Notes: a model not told the origin generated them from the sequence alone. Positions 10,149 to 21,682 are shown, numbered from the stretch's first letter. The stretch is 64,000 nt of DNA from Camellia lanceoleosa (GCA_025200525.1 CM045767.1:124214862-124278861); one strand, 5' to 3'. Numbers and translations: made by a program.

Positions 10149-11846
10149 CTAGTAAATGAGACGATACATAGGGGATTTTGATGCAGTGCGTACCTTTTTT
10201 TCGATCTTGGCTCTCTTGACATGATTTCTTTGAATTTGGGCGACTTTAGCGATCTCTTCTTCGATGTCTCCTCGGATTCGGGCCGCTGTCCCATGGGTCA
10301 CATTTATTATCGGTAGGCGGATGCTCTCGTTACTTCGAAGTGGGTTCCCCTGCTCGGCCACTTCCTTGCCCTGATCAATGTATTCCTTTAAGTGCCCGGC
10401 TGCCACCAGGTCCTCCAAGTGTTGCTTTAGTGCCCTGCAGTTCTGAGTCATGTGTCCCCTGTCTTGGTGGTAGGTGCATCTTAGCTTTTGATTGCGTTGA
10501 GCTGGATCTCCCATCATTTTCGGCGGCTAAACAAAGAAGGGCTCTCTCTTGATCTTCTCCAGGATTCGATAGATTGGCTCTTTGAACACGGTCACAATGG
10601 CTTCATGGGATTTAGACTTATCCACCTCATTTACTGCAATTCCTCGGTAAACTCCTCGATCCGTTTTCTTCTTCTGTCGGGCTGCTTGCTCCGCCGATAC
10701 TACCTCAATGGGAATCTGATCGTCCTCTAGGCGAGCATACTGCTCAATCCTAGCGCGCAAGTCTTTCAAAGCTGTGGCCGGACGCTTGGTGAGTGATTGT
10801 CTTAACTTACTTTTCGGACGCAAACCATGTTTGAAGGACATGACGGCCATTTGCTCGCTGCACACATTTTCTTCCAGATCGTTATACTCTTCCCAATATC
10901 TCCTAGCATAACTGCGCAGCGTTTCCTCTTACTCCTTCCTGAGGCCGAACAGTGTGTCCGTTTCTTTCGGGATCTTGGTATTGGAAACGAACCTGGCCAG
11001 GAACTCTTCGCAGAGCTACTTCCAGCCATGAATTGATCCAGCGGGGAGTCGATCGAACCATCGGAGTCCGGTTTCTCCCAAGCTGGATGGGAAGACTTTG
11101 CACATCAGTGCCTCATCTCGGCTCCAGAGGGACATCATTTGTCTGAAATGGCTGATGTGCGTCAGAGGGTCCGACTTCCCGTCGTAGGAAGTGAACTTTG
11201 GTGGAGTAAACTTCTTTGGAGGTCTCATGGTCTCTATTTCTGGAGAGAATGGCGAAGAGACGAGTCTGTCCAGAGCTTGATGTTCTCTCTGGTGAACAGT
11301 ACGTTCCAAATGATCTCGATGTTGTTCGTTCTGTTTATTGCCAATCAGCCAAGTACGAAGGTCCTGAGGAGGGTATTCGGTCTGTTCACTACCCGTCTTC
11401 TGCCTCTTGGCCCTCTTCCGGCGTGACCCACGGGTGTGACTACTCGCTGTTTCGCTCTGAGTTGGGATTGGTTGGCTTCGTTGCCTGGAATCATTCCTGG
11501 GGAGTTTCCTCATTGATAACTCTCTAGATGAGCTCCTTCGTTGCAAACGAGAAGGCTCTGCTTCTGTCCTCTTCTCCGTCGGATCACCCAACACCCTCTT
11601 AAGTTGAGCCTTCAATTCTTGTATCTCCATTCCCATGGAATCTATAATTCGATCTCTATAATCCTTTTCCAGAAGGAAATGATGGGAAGAACCTCCAGCG
11701 AAGGGCAATCGATGCTCGACAGATTCGGGGGTCCGATTATTGTTTCCAATTTGCTCTTCGAAGCTGCCGAGTGCCAAACCTTTTCCTTTGTCTTTTCGTC
11801 TGCGGAGTATGTGATGAAGGCGAACGTCCTCAATCCCCATCGCCAA
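10149..11846 (-). pseudogene. gag (capsid/nucleocapsid), interrupted
   Basis: The N-terminal block (11846-11016) ends in a retrotransposon gag domain with KFTPPKFTSYDGKSDPLTHI and LRWFDRLPAGSI. After a shift the domain goes on at 10865-10527, ending EKIKREPFFV. An in-frame TAG (10527-10529) separates it from 10517-10149, which holds the knuckle CTYHQDRGHMTQNC, a CX2HX4HX4C variant of the CCHC nucleocapsid motif. The protein packages element RNA. TGG to TAG is the likely origin of the stop, because a Trp commonly precedes the proline pair there. Confidence 0.85.
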
Positions 11847-11873
11847 ACCGAATCAGAGCTCGAGATGAAAATG

Positions 11874-11893
11874 ATCCACGCCACCGCACCAAT
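11874..11893 (-). other. Probable primer-binding site
   Basis: Directly inside the 5' LTR on the minus strand is TTGGTGCGGTGGCGTGGAT, partly resembling the tRNA-Asp-type TGGCGCCGTTGCCGGGGA of plant gypsy elements. The match is imperfect, so the tRNA is not certain. Confidence 0.5.
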
Positions 11894-12713
11894 TGTGCGT
11901 CACCATTCGCACTAGATGAAAGTGGATCGGGGCTCCGCGCACAGTTGGACCATCCAGGGACTGGGGCTCTTGCAACAAGAAGCACCGTTAGAGCTGCCCG
12001 GCCGGGGTTGGCCGGATGACCCCTCCGGCGTGGTAATCAGTGATTGGTGAAGGAGTATAGAGTCGAATGGGTATGTATGTGTGGTGTAGATTGGGGTTGT
12101 TCAGTTATTCAATGTGAAGTTCATGTTATATATATAGTGTTCCTTACTTGCTCCTCAAGGTGAGTTCATGGAGTATAGGTGCTGCCAGGTGTCCTTTCAG
12201 CATTGCTCCACGTGGTGGACCACTTGATAATTACCATTTATTGTATATTCTCATTGTAAGCATGCTCATAACAAACCACATTCCCTTGGCTCAACAACTT
12301 CCGTGATTTTAGGAGTGGGGGACCAGCTGAGGTGGCATCCTGCACATGCTTGCACTCACAGATCCCACGTTTCTTTGCGAGGCTTCTCCAGCTCGGTACT
12401 TACATTCTTCTGTTCGGTACTGGTGTGCCTTAGCTCGGCCTTTTCCAGGCTCATTCACAGAGATGGGCTGGGTTATTATCTGTTCGGCCCACAAACCCCA
12501 TTCCGCAGCTCGGCCCAGACCAGCGCTACGGCTGGGCTGACCTTTCCACTGCGGGTTGGGCCCAAGTGCTAGAGAACTTGGGCGTACTATTGATCATGAA
12601 GTTGGGCTCAATTGTTCTGTCCATATACTCATCTGACCCACTTAGATTTAGGCTTTGTCGGATTGAACCGGCCCAAAGCTTGGACCTGACCCATTTCACA
12701 TTCAGCCCCTTCA
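11894..12713 (-). repeat. 5' LTR of the Tat-type element (820 bp)
   Basis: Same boundaries as the left copy: TGTGCG at 11894 and CCCCTTCA ending at 12713 on plus. Followed by CCAGG, the partner of CCAAG before 1614. Confidence 0.92.
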
Positions 12714-13446
12714 CCAGGAAAATCGGTCTTTCTTGGACTTATTACCTCCTCTCATAAACAAAGCGATTCAAGAAGAAAATTGGACAAAAGAATGAAAGAT
12801 ATTGGCCTATTCACTGAGACACCGATTTAGTCTCTGGAGTTTCTGGAATAAAAAATTGAAAAATTGCTCTTTGCATTTTCATTATTTTATGCTCTAATTA
12901 ATTAAGTCTCATACAACCAATAAGCTAACAAATAGGAAACAACTAACCAAAAAGTACTAATTCAAACTTAAAAAAATAAAAGCATTATCAACAATAAGTA
13001 ATAAAATAACAGACATAGCATATGGAATATCGCACAGAAATTAGATATCTTTTTAATAGACAGAATCTTGCATTCATGAAAAAATATTTTCTAAAAAAAT
13101 GACTAAATATTATTGATAAAAAAAAAAGTTATATTGATAATAAGAAAACTCCTAATTTGAAAATAGAAAAAATTAAGTAGTTTACTTTTGACATGAAAAC
13201 AAATAAAAAAGTTATTTTAGTCCAAATTTAAATACTACATAGTACTAGAAATGTATCAAAACAATAAAGGCACAAATTTACCACATTTCTCATGCAACTT
13301 GCATCTCCTTTGTGGTAATTCTATATCTTCCTTTTATATTCTCTTCTAACTCTAAATAATTAATTACATTTGTAAATGTATAAGTTGAGATTATAGCTCT
13401 CGTAATTCTTTCTTCTTCTTCTTTTTTTCTCCCAAATGTCACACAG
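12714..13446. other. 3' part of MAM33-family intron 1
   Basis: A/T-rich intron ending CACACAG before exon 2. Nothing else is recognised. Confidence 0.6.
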
Positions 13447-14029
13447 ATACGAGAGATCCCATCCACATTTCCTTTCAAAATTCAAGATAGTCCGGGCAAA
13501 AAATGCATACAACTAACACGAGAGTTTCCTCATGTGACCATTAAGGTTAAAGTTGACAAACTAAATAAGGAGGGTCCAGTATCAAAGGCGATTATACGCT
13601 GATTATAGACAGTGACAAAGACAGCGACAAAAATAGAGAAACAACGATGATAGTGGTGAAGTGAATAGAGAAACAAAAATAACCATAACGATATGTAAAG
13701 AAAGTGTACTCGATCTAGAGATTGACATTTTTGCCTACAACTCAAATCCGTACTGTTTTCTTGACATCGATAACATTTCACTTAAAGAGACCAAAGATCC
13801 TGAAAGACTGAATGAATACAAATTTCCCCATAATGATAGGTAAGTTGCTTAATTTCCTTGAATTTCAAGCATTTTGTTCATGATCATCTCTTTTCTTTTT
13901 CTTTTTTCTTTTAATTTTTTGGTAAATATATCTATGGACTAACTAAACCAATAGTGTTCTGAAAGGATTCCATTACATCCTTCAATAGCAAGTGTAATGA
14001 TTTTTTTTTTTAATTTAAAATAATTATAA

Positions 14030-14411
14030 GGGTTAATTACACTTTTCACTCTTATAATTTAATTCAAATTTCACTTTGGTTCCAAAAGTTTCAATTTAAA
14101 TAATTTGGTCCTTACACAAATCTAGTTTAAATTTGGTCTTTCCATCGAAATTGGAATAATTTTGGGATACTTGTCAATTTTTTGAAGTTTGAATTTGGTC
14201 ATTCTGTCTAAATTGGAGATTAAAATTAACAATTTTAGAATACTTGTCAATTTTCTAATATATATATGTAGACAAAATTAACAAAAATTTAGACATGAGG
14301 ACCAATTTGAAACTAGATTTAAAGTCTAGGGGTTAAATTATTCAAATTGAAACTATAAAGACTAAAGTGAAATTTAAGTCAAATTACATGGTTGACGAGT
14401 GTAATTAACCC
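14030..14411. mobile_element. Mutator-type MITE in MAM33-family intron 2 (382 bp)
   Basis: Begins GGGTTAATTACACTTTTCAC and ends GAGTGTAATTAACCC. The inverted repeats run on with TTTCACTTTGGT against ACTAAAGTGAAA. Flanked by TAATTATAA (14021-14029) and TAACTATAA (14412-14420), a 9-bp target duplication with one transition, as Mutator-like elements make. No coding capacity. Confidence 0.85.
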
Positions 14412-15080
14412 TAACTATAAATATGCATTTCTATTTCATAGTCATTAGATATGCAATGAAAATCTTTTATTACAAACATGTAATGGAGAAGAGATCAAAG
14501 TACGGGTCTTGTTTCACTTTAATTTTTCATCTTTTAATTTTGTCAATTTGATACTCAAACAACAAAATGCGAGTTTAAATGGTCAACTGTCCTCATGCCG
14601 TCCAAATTGATTAACGGAAGTTGAGGTATTTTCATAATATTACATAATGACTCAAAGAGAATTGAAAATACAAAATATACCCATGATCTCCACAGTATTC
14701 ACTTTGTCATATTTTGGAATCTAAAAGTATACATTTTGTTAATTTCATTATAGACGTCGTGAGTATTGGAATCATTTTAACTCACATTTTGCAATTTGAT
14801 GATCAAACTGACAAAACTAAACAAATAAGTTTGAATGCAACAAAATTTATACTTTGTGTAAACTAGTCCTATATTTTAATACAAACCACTTTTTTCTTTT
14901 GTCTTTTCCCACAGATACAGCAGCTATTCTTCTGCTTTGTATGGTTCTTTCATCAAATATCTGAAGGTGAGAGGGATCAAACACAGTACATTAAGCTTCT
15001 TGTTCAAGTATATGGACATGAAGAAGCAAAGGGATCATTTTTTGTTGCTGAAGAAATTCAAGAAGTTTATCAAAAACTGA

Positions 15081-15453
15081 AAATTCTTCCTTTCCCAGCA
15101 ATTTTTCTATTAATGTTATTATATGGAGTTTTTCCTTTCATTAGTTTATTTTGCTCAAATTTTACCAAGGTATCTAGTAAATTTCCAAGTGTTTCTTACA
15201 ATTTGAACCTCGGTTGTTCTTTTGTATCTTAATTGTGATTAATTTCTTTGCAATCTGAATAGAGATGATCACGGTTTAAGAAATTTTGAATCAAACTAAA
15301 TTATAAAAATCTTAGAACGTAAACCCGCCACAATGGACCTGTCAAATCCATTTTAATCTTGGTTCAAAGTTATCAAAAACTAGAGATCAAAACCATTTTT
15401 CTAACCGATACTCTCAATACCATTATATTGTGACTAATATCGACTTGTCGTCA
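15081..15453. other. 3' flank of the MAM33-family gene
   Basis: Probable 3' UTR and downstream DNA. A segment of about 47 bases near 15213-15260 (with GATTAATTTCTTTGCAAT) resembles 20180-20226, beyond the neighbouring retroelement. No gene seen. Confidence 0.5.
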
Positions 15454-16087
15454 TGTTGGCACCAAAACTTGGAATTCTCCATTAACGGAGGCATAAACAT
15501 GTGCAGAAGAGGGCCAAGAATGAAGGAAGTGAAGTTAGTAGCCTAAGAAGAGGAATGAGGGTGCAATACATGGTAGTTGTAGGAGGAGAGAAAGTGCAAA
15601 GGCAGTTGCAGCAGTTGCAGTTCATGGGCAATTATAAGAGCCTAGCAAATGGACATGTGGCAGCACAACATAGCCATTAGAAGCCATATAAAAGTTGGGA
15701 ATTCGAAAGGGAGAGGACCTTCAACCAAATTCACAACTCATGTGAAATTAGGAGTAGCATAACTTAATTAGGAGTAGTTCTTGTACTTAGGAATAGTCTG
15801 TTTGTAATTCAATCTTTGTAACCAAGTTTGGCTCTGTCGATTGTTGTGCTTTTTGAACTTGTAATTTAATTATTGTAGTTAAGTGACAAGTTTACTTGTT
15901 CTTCAATCGAATTTCAATTTATTTGCACTTGTTTATTCACATTGCAACCTCCAAAGAAGTCCTTGAAACTATCAAAGCATATATATAACACCAACCACAA
16001 TTGCTTGATTTATTTGTTGTTCATAAAATTTGGTTTCTCTGTCAAATCTCTTCTATCGATTTGACCCAAACCAACTTTTTGCTAACA
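15454..16087 (+). repeat. 5' LTR of the deletion derivative (634 bp)
   Basis: Starts TGTTGGCACC and ends GCTAACA. Followed by TATTTTGGCACGCTCAATGG, where a primer-binding site would be, though I cannot match it to a tRNA. Confidence 0.88.
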
Positions 16088-16091
16088 TATT

Positions 16092-17908
16092 TTGGCACGC
16101 TCAATGGACCAGTCTAATTTGGAAGTGATGGCTAAGAAGAAACAACACGAAGTCTTTGAAGACCCTGAGGAAAGGGTTGTGGATGCAGAAGAACTTTATG
16201 GTGGGCTCAAAGGAGTAAAAGACAACTTAGATGATGGCCATTCAATGGCTAGACAGGAAGCAAGCCAAGGAAACGGCCAAAATGTGGCCATAATTGACCA
16301 GTCCAACTGTTCTCCTGCTGACCCAAGAAGGGCTCTTTTATTACACACTTAGTAAGCAATTAGCTCCATGTCTGCACATGAGAACCAAGTGATGATAGAT
16401 GACTTGCTAGCCTTGTTTGAGAAGGCTAATATCAAAGTCCAGCTAGTTAAGGAGAGTTATGAAAGAGACTCAAGTGAGTAAAGTACGATTTGGTCTTTCT
16501 ATAACCCTCGTGACCTCTCAAAAAAAATACAACTGTCAATGAACATGTGTCATTTTATAGACCTCCCACACTTCAAGAAAAATATGAGGAGGAAATGACT
16601 GTAAATCCTGTGTTTGAATACACAGGAATGAGGGAATATCCTACAAACCCAGTGTTTAATTATAACCCAAATGACATAGGATTGAGACTTGGGGGGCAAC
16701 CAAGGCCACAAATGTATGACAATCATGCATTTGATAGGCCTGCAACAGGTTATCATAGCATGGCAAAACAAAGGAACAGGCCATTTAATCAAGTTAGACC
16801 TCAGAATATGCAAGACCATGCGATGCAACAACCATATTATGAACCCAACATGATGAACCCAAGGCCTAGAGGGCCTGGTCATCCTCTTCCTTACTTCTAA
16901 CCAGAAGTTCGCCCCGGGGAGGGAGGGGAAAAAAGGGGACAACAACAGCAATACTTAGACCCTCAGATGAACAATAGGCTGCAAATAATGAATTTAATTC
17001 AAGAAATGTATGGCCCAAGCTTAAATAGATCAAACAAACCTATGTTTAGGAGTCCATATCCTCCAGATATGGATAACATTCCTCTCCGAAGGAATTTTAG
17101 AGTGCTTGGATTTTCCTTGTTCACAAGAAAAGAGAGGCAGTCAACCATTGAACATATAAGGAGATTTGTTGTACAATGTGGAGAAGTAGGACAAAATGAC
17201 TTTTTTAAAATGAAATTATTCCTTGATTCATTGTCTAAGACTACATTCACTTGGTTCATCAACTTACCAGAAAATTTTGTGCATACTTGGCAAGAGATGA
17301 AGAGTCAGTTTCATGCTCGATTCTTTAGAACTGGGCCTGAAGTTACCTTAGTAGACTTGTCGAAATTTAAACAGAAATAAGGGGAAATTGCATAACAATA
17401 TATAGACAGGTTTAAGAGGACAAAAACTAGATGTTATGCATATATTCCCGAGATAGAATTCATAAGACTGGCTCAAAATGGTTTAGATTTTGAACTGAGA
17501 AAGAAATTTGAAGGAATGATGTTTAGAGATTTGTATGAATTGTCTTCTAGGGCAACCAGCTATGAGTCAATCCTTAAGGAAAAACAACAAAGAAAGGCAA
17601 CCTCACTTGGTACTTACTACCAAGAAGTTGGGTTTGATTTTGATATAGATATTGATGTAGCACAAGTTATTAGCAAGAAACCCATGGTATGTGAGACTTT
17701 AGAAAAGGTTGAAAAACCTGTGGACATGCCATCAACACAACCAGGAAAAAGAAATTTGGTTGCATCTAGTCGACAGTATTCATTTGACTTATCACAGGCA
17801 GATGCCTTGTTTGATGAGTTGTTGGCCAATAAATTTTTAATTTTAACTCCTGGCCACAGTATTCCTAAGAATTGGAAAAAAGTACTACAAATGGCACAAT
17901 TCTTTTAG
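16092..17908 (+). pseudogene. gag remnant of the deletion derivative
   Basis: Open blocks at 16092-16352, 16547-16900, 16967-17380 and 17516-17908 are split by stops. The third shows a retrotransposon gag domain: STIEHIRRFVVQCGE, FLDSLSKTTFTWFINLPEN and TWQEMKSQFHARFF. The first begins close to the LTR with an acidic coiled stretch. Without pol it could move only with enzymes supplied by another element. Confidence 0.75.
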
Positions 17909-18133
17909 GCATTCCACTAACAACTGTGTTATGTTTCGAAATTGTGTGCAACATTTGATTCAAAAGAGAATGCTGAGAAAAATAAAGGTGTAATGGCAGT
18001 TGACAGTGATCCTTTCCCAGAGTTGGTGGGTATTAATAAGGTGGCAACTAGCCTCTAGTCGATTGACCAGAAGAATAAGAGAAAGAATCCCAGAGTTCTC
18101 CTAGTAGAATTAGAGAGGTTACACAAAGAAATA

Positions 18134-18643
18134 ATGGAAAAGATTGCCAAGGAGATAAAAAGGAAAAAGGTTCAAGAGGAGCCTGATGAGAAGTTCATCT
18201 GTTTCAGATATGGCACTGAAAAAGAAAAGGCCAAGGCCATTGTGACAAATGGAATTCAAAAGATTGGAAAGAATGTTAGCCTTAGGTTCAACACCATGGG
18301 AAGTGATGACTTGCAAATATTTGATAATGACTGCCAAAGGATTTATGCTTTCAATCATTTAGTTGCACAAAAGAAGAGAGTAGAAAGACATCATAACAAA
18401 AAAGTAAAGCATAAAGTGTTCTTTGAATGAGAGTTAGTTTGGAAAACTATTCTATCTCTTGGAACAAAAAGCCCAAAATATGGGAAATGGTCTCCTAACT
18501 GGGAAGGACCCTTCAAGGTATTCAAGGTATTAAAGAGAGGGGCATATCTTCTGGTATCTTTAGAAGGAGAGCCACATAGAACAATAATCAATGGAAAATA
18601 TTTAAAGAAATACTATCCTACCATGTGGGAAAACATGAGATAA
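18134..18643 (+). pseudogene. Integrase C-terminal remnant
   Basis: One frame with a single internal TGA (18428-18430). After it come ELVWKTILSLGTKSPKYGKW and NWEGPFKVFKVLKRGAYLL, then NGKYLKKYYPTMWE: the GPY/F-type tail of gypsy integrases. No D-D-E core is present upstream, marking the internal deletion. Confidence 0.8.
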
Positions 18644-18970
18644 TCAAACACAAGTATCTATTCAAAGAGAAAGATATTGAGAATGTACAAGTCACAAGTC
18701 AAAGTTACAAAAAATGTACAAAGGTTTCAGTCTTTTTGAAAATACAAGACAAAGTTGTTCTAGGCCTGTAGCACACTTCTATGCTTTGCTTTGCTTTTTT
18801 GGAGGCTGGCCTAGGCAGATTTGATGCTAGTATGCCCATTCTCTGCCTGAGTTAACAAGTCTTGCATGTTGACTTTGATTTTGGATTGCTCTTGCTTGAG
18901 AAGGGCTCTTTAGCTTTGACTTGTGCTAATTGAGCCTCTAAGTGAGCTTCTTCTGCTGAGAGTAGGTTGT

Positions 18971-19277
18971 CTTAAGTGATAGTGTCTTGGAAGGCTTGAG
19001 AAGCACCAGTCAAAGAAGTAGCCACTAACTTCAGCTGGTCGATTTGAGCTTTGTTGGCTTCAGGAATCATGCAGCTGTCAAACTTATGAGCTTGAATTTT
19101 CTCTTTGATCTTAGGGGGAAAACAAAGTATTGGTAAAGGTTCTAGAGTTTCTGGTTGCTTGGCTTTCGATTGGGAAGAAAACTTCTTGGATGCCATTGCT
19201 AAGGTTTTTGCAGGAGCTTGAAGGGTTGAAAAAGAAGGTACAAGAAATGAAAAGGCAAAGGTAGAGCGTAGATTCAA
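18971..19277 (-). pseudogene. Antisense ORF remnant in the deletion derivative
   Basis: An open minus-strand frame with an internal MASKKFSSQSKAKQPETLE start and a Lys/Gln/Ala-rich helical stretch, placed between the pol remnant and the 3' LTR. The place and orientation match the aORF of Tat elements. No domain is recognised, so homology to the larger aORF at 2993-5099 is only a guess. Confidence 0.45.
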
Positions 19278-19514
19278 ATTTCTAAATTTATATTGCTTGG
19301 GCGTCTTTGCATTGGGCTATATCAATTTTTGGGCTATATACAGGCCCAGTTGTTTTTGCCAAGTGGGTCATATTAATATGGAGGGCCTAGTTTTTAGTCT
19401 TAATGTTCAAGTGGGTCATGTTGATATTAAGGGCCCAGTTTTAAGTCTTAATGTTTTGACTTCAAAGAGTATTTATTCAAGACAAAACCAGTTTTACCTT
19501 GAATGAGGGGGCGT

Positions 19515-20144
19515 TGTTGGCACCAAAACTTGGAATTCTCTGTCGATAAAGGCATAAACACATGCAAAAGAGGGTCAAGAATGAAGGAAGTGAAATTAAT
19601 GGCCTAAGAAAAAGGAATAAGGGTGTAATACATGGCAGTTGTAGAATGAGAGAAAGTGCAAAGGCGATTGCAGCAGTTGCAGTTTATCGGCAGTTATAAG
19701 AGCCTAGCAAATGGACACATGGTAGCATAGCATAGTCATTAGAAGCCATATAAAAGCTAGGAATTCAAATGGAAGAGGACCTTTAACCAAATTTACAAAT
19801 CATGTGAAATTAGGAGTAGCATAACTTAATAGAAGTAGTTCTTGTACTTAGGAATAGTCTGTCTGTAATTCAGTTTTTCTAACCAAGTTTGGTTCTATCG
19901 ATTACTGTGTTTTTTGAACTTTTAATTTAATTATTGTAATTAAGTGACAAGTTTACTCGTTCTTCAATCGAAATTCAGTTTATTCGCACTTGTTTCTTCA
20001 CATTACAACATCCAAAGAAGTCCTTGAAACTGTAAAGGCATAGGACACCAACCACAATTACTTGATTTGTTTGTTGTTTGTAAAATTTGATTTCTCTGTC
20101 GAATCTCTTCTATCGATTTAACCCAAATCAGATTTTTACTAACA
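19515..20144 (+). repeat. 3' LTR of the deletion derivative (630 bp)
   Basis: Aligns with 15454-16087 throughout, starting TGTTGGCACC and ending ACTAACA. Many transitions. Confidence 0.88.
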
Positions 20145-20599
20145 TTTCCACTAATAAATCTTTTAAAACCTTGCTTCTTGTTCTTTTTAATCTTGATATG
20201 CGATTAATTTCTTTGCAATGTGAATGTCAAATCCATAAATTGATTTTTGTTCGTTGTTACGTAACCATTAGTGTGGAATCCATAATTATAGTAGGGAAGC
20301 GATGTTTAAATAATGATGCAGTTTGCCGTAAATCATGTGTATAATGTATTTCATTTTCTTAGTAATGAAAGTTCCCTTTGCTTTGCTTTAAGAAAAAAAT
20401 AAGAATGGTAAAGCTTCATTTGAGATTGCAGTTGGTGATCCAATATGACTGTTAAGTTTTTGTAATTGGCAATCTCGTTTGACAAAACTTCTTTCAGTTG
20501 TAATTTTATTCTTTTTTTTTTATTTCAGTGAGGCTATGAGTATTTAGATGCGAATCCAACCCGAATTGTGCAAATGCAAAGGAGTTTGTGATCTTAATC
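20145..20599. other. Spacer between two retroelements
   Basis: No gene. 20180-20226 resembles the downstream flank of the MAM33-family gene at 15213-15260. The rest is A/T-rich. Confidence 0.4.
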
Positions 20600-21450
20600 C
20601 TATCATGTTTGCCACTTCGCTGACTAATTCGAGGATTGCGGGGGTCCAAAGGGCAACACCTAGGCAGGGTCGAGGGGCAGCACCCCCGAAGCAAAAAACA
20701 AAATTGTACGCGAAGTTGTTTGACAACTCGAGCGGTCGATTTTGCACTCGAGCGAAGATGCAATCCTCTTAGAAGTTTCACTCACCTGCACAAGTACTAG
20801 GAGTTGAGATTTTACGCTCGAGCGAACTTTCCATCGCTCGAGCGAAGACACTTGTTTAGAAACACGCGTTTAAGCCACACCGCTCGAGTGGCCATTCCTG
20901 TGCTTGAGCGGTAGTCGCAATTTTGCCTATTATAAAGCTGTAATTAAATCAGTTTCTAGGGGACGACTTCCAGATCTTCTTCTTGCGTATTAGGTTTTCA
21001 TCTGGAGCTTCTTTGCTTATTTCCTTTGATATCTATGAGAGTTTATATCATGAATTGAGTGGATTATATCAAAGGGAGTTATTTATTTATTCAATACAAA
21101 AGCGAGAGTTGTTCTTCGGTGGATTCCGAGAAATTTGGGCCTGAAGCTTTGGTAGAGTCCAGAGTGGCTCATCGTCGTGGATTTGACATCGGCGTCGTGG
21201 ATTCAACATTGGTCAAGACAATTTCAAGGTGAAGACGGTGGTGGAAAAGACACATAGGGGTCGGTTCAATTCGGACGTGGATTCACTAGATAATTGAGTA
21301 TATACTTGTGTAATTCTTTTTTGTTTTCTCAATGGATTGTTTTATGACTTTTGCCCACGGGTTTTTATCACAATTGGAGGCACTCCAATTGTGGTTTTTC
21401 CACGTTAAATTGTTGTATCGATTTGTCTTTAATTGTTTGATTATGATTGT
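20600..21450 (+). mobile_element. Degenerate LTR-like segment (Copia-like end)
   Basis: Contains GGTCGAGGGGCAGCACCCCC, a palindrome array, a TATTATAAAG box near 20930, and near the end GCCCACGGGTTTTTATCACA and TTTTTCCACGTTAAATTGTT, the U5-like wording of plant Copia LTRs. Exact borders and a target duplication were not found, so a solo LTR is only likely. Confidence 0.45.
20727..20908. repeat. CTCGAG palindrome cluster 1
   Basis: CTCGAG occurs at 20727, 20747, 20817, 20837 and 20883, with a decayed CTTGAG at 20903. Most sit in the longer palindrome CGCTCGAGCG or a one-base variant. Confidence 0.85.
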
Positions 21451-21682
21451 TACTTACTGTTTAAAATTGATACATAATCACAAATCAATATCTTAGGAAT
21501 TTTAGATTTTTCAAAGACCAATCCTTTTAATATGCCTTAGCATTGAAAAATAGGAGATGGGGTAGTGGGATGGAGAGAAGAGGGGCACTGCAACAAATTA
21601 AAGTTTTAGAGACAAAAGTTTAGGGATAAAATAATTTTTTAAGAATGAAATATTTTAGTTACTAAAAGTTTCATTATTTTAT

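Larger units (their letters stand above)
1614..12713 (-). mobile_element. Ty3/gypsy LTR retrotransposon, Tat-type with antisense ORF
   Basis: An 11.1-kb element read on the minus strand: 5' LTR 11894-12713, gag, protease, RT, RNase H, second RNase H, integrase, a 3.9-kb 3' region, then 3' LTR 1614-2437. The order with integrase last is Ty3/gypsy. Two successive RNase H domains, an antisense ORF between integrase and the 3' LTR, and tandem repeats in the 3' region are known hallmarks of the plant Tat lineage. Flanking 5-mers are CCAAG (1609-1613) and CCAGG (12714-12718), a target duplication with one mismatch. It sits in intron 1 of the MAM33-family gene, opposite to its transcription. Several frameshifts and at least one stop make this copy non-autonomous. 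Confidence 0.93.
1034..15080 (+). pseudogene. Mitochondrial glycoprotein (MAM33/p32-family) gene, interrupted by transposons
   Basis: Three exons: 1034-1441, 13447-13839 and 14915-15080. Exon 1 starts with an Arg/Ser/Ala-rich presequence (MAVSSILRRASASPSIVPLA) typical of mitochondrial import, then a short helix-forming stretch ending SHKQ. Exon 2 opens in phase 0 with IREIPSTFPFKIQDSPGKK, the family's FPFEI-D-PG signature. Exon 3 ends FKKFIKN-stop and contains KYLKVRGIKHSTLSF, the family's C-terminal helix. Splice sites are CAG/GTGAGA, ACACAG/ATA, ATAG/GTAAGT and CCCACAG/ATA. Family proteins are acidic mitochondrial-matrix trimers. Damage: a 159-bp MITE puts stops in exon 1, and exon 2 meets an in-frame TGA at 13600-13602, with the frame resuming near 13637, where the acidic loop should be. 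A tiny unrecognised intron there is an alternative. Intron 1 holds an 11.1-kb retrotransposon. Family assignment is by motif recognition. Confidence 0.72.
15454..20144 (+). mobile_element. Non-autonomous gypsy-type LTR element (deletion derivative)
   Basis: LTRs at 15454-16087 and 19515-20144 both start TGTTGGCACCAAAACTTGG and end CTAACA. The interior keeps gag (16092-17908), the extreme C-terminus of integrase (to 18643) and an antisense ORF, but only about 450 bases lie between gag and the integrase tail. Protease, RT, RNase H and the integrase core are therefore absent. LTRs differ at roughly one site in ten in the first 230 bases, so it is older than its neighbour. No target duplication is obvious. 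Confidence 0.85.

Noticed and set aside
13530..13781. Minus-strand ORF of 83 codons with hydrophobic residues
   Set aside because: It is opposite exon 2 of the MAM33-family gene, whose plus-strand motifs are far stronger.
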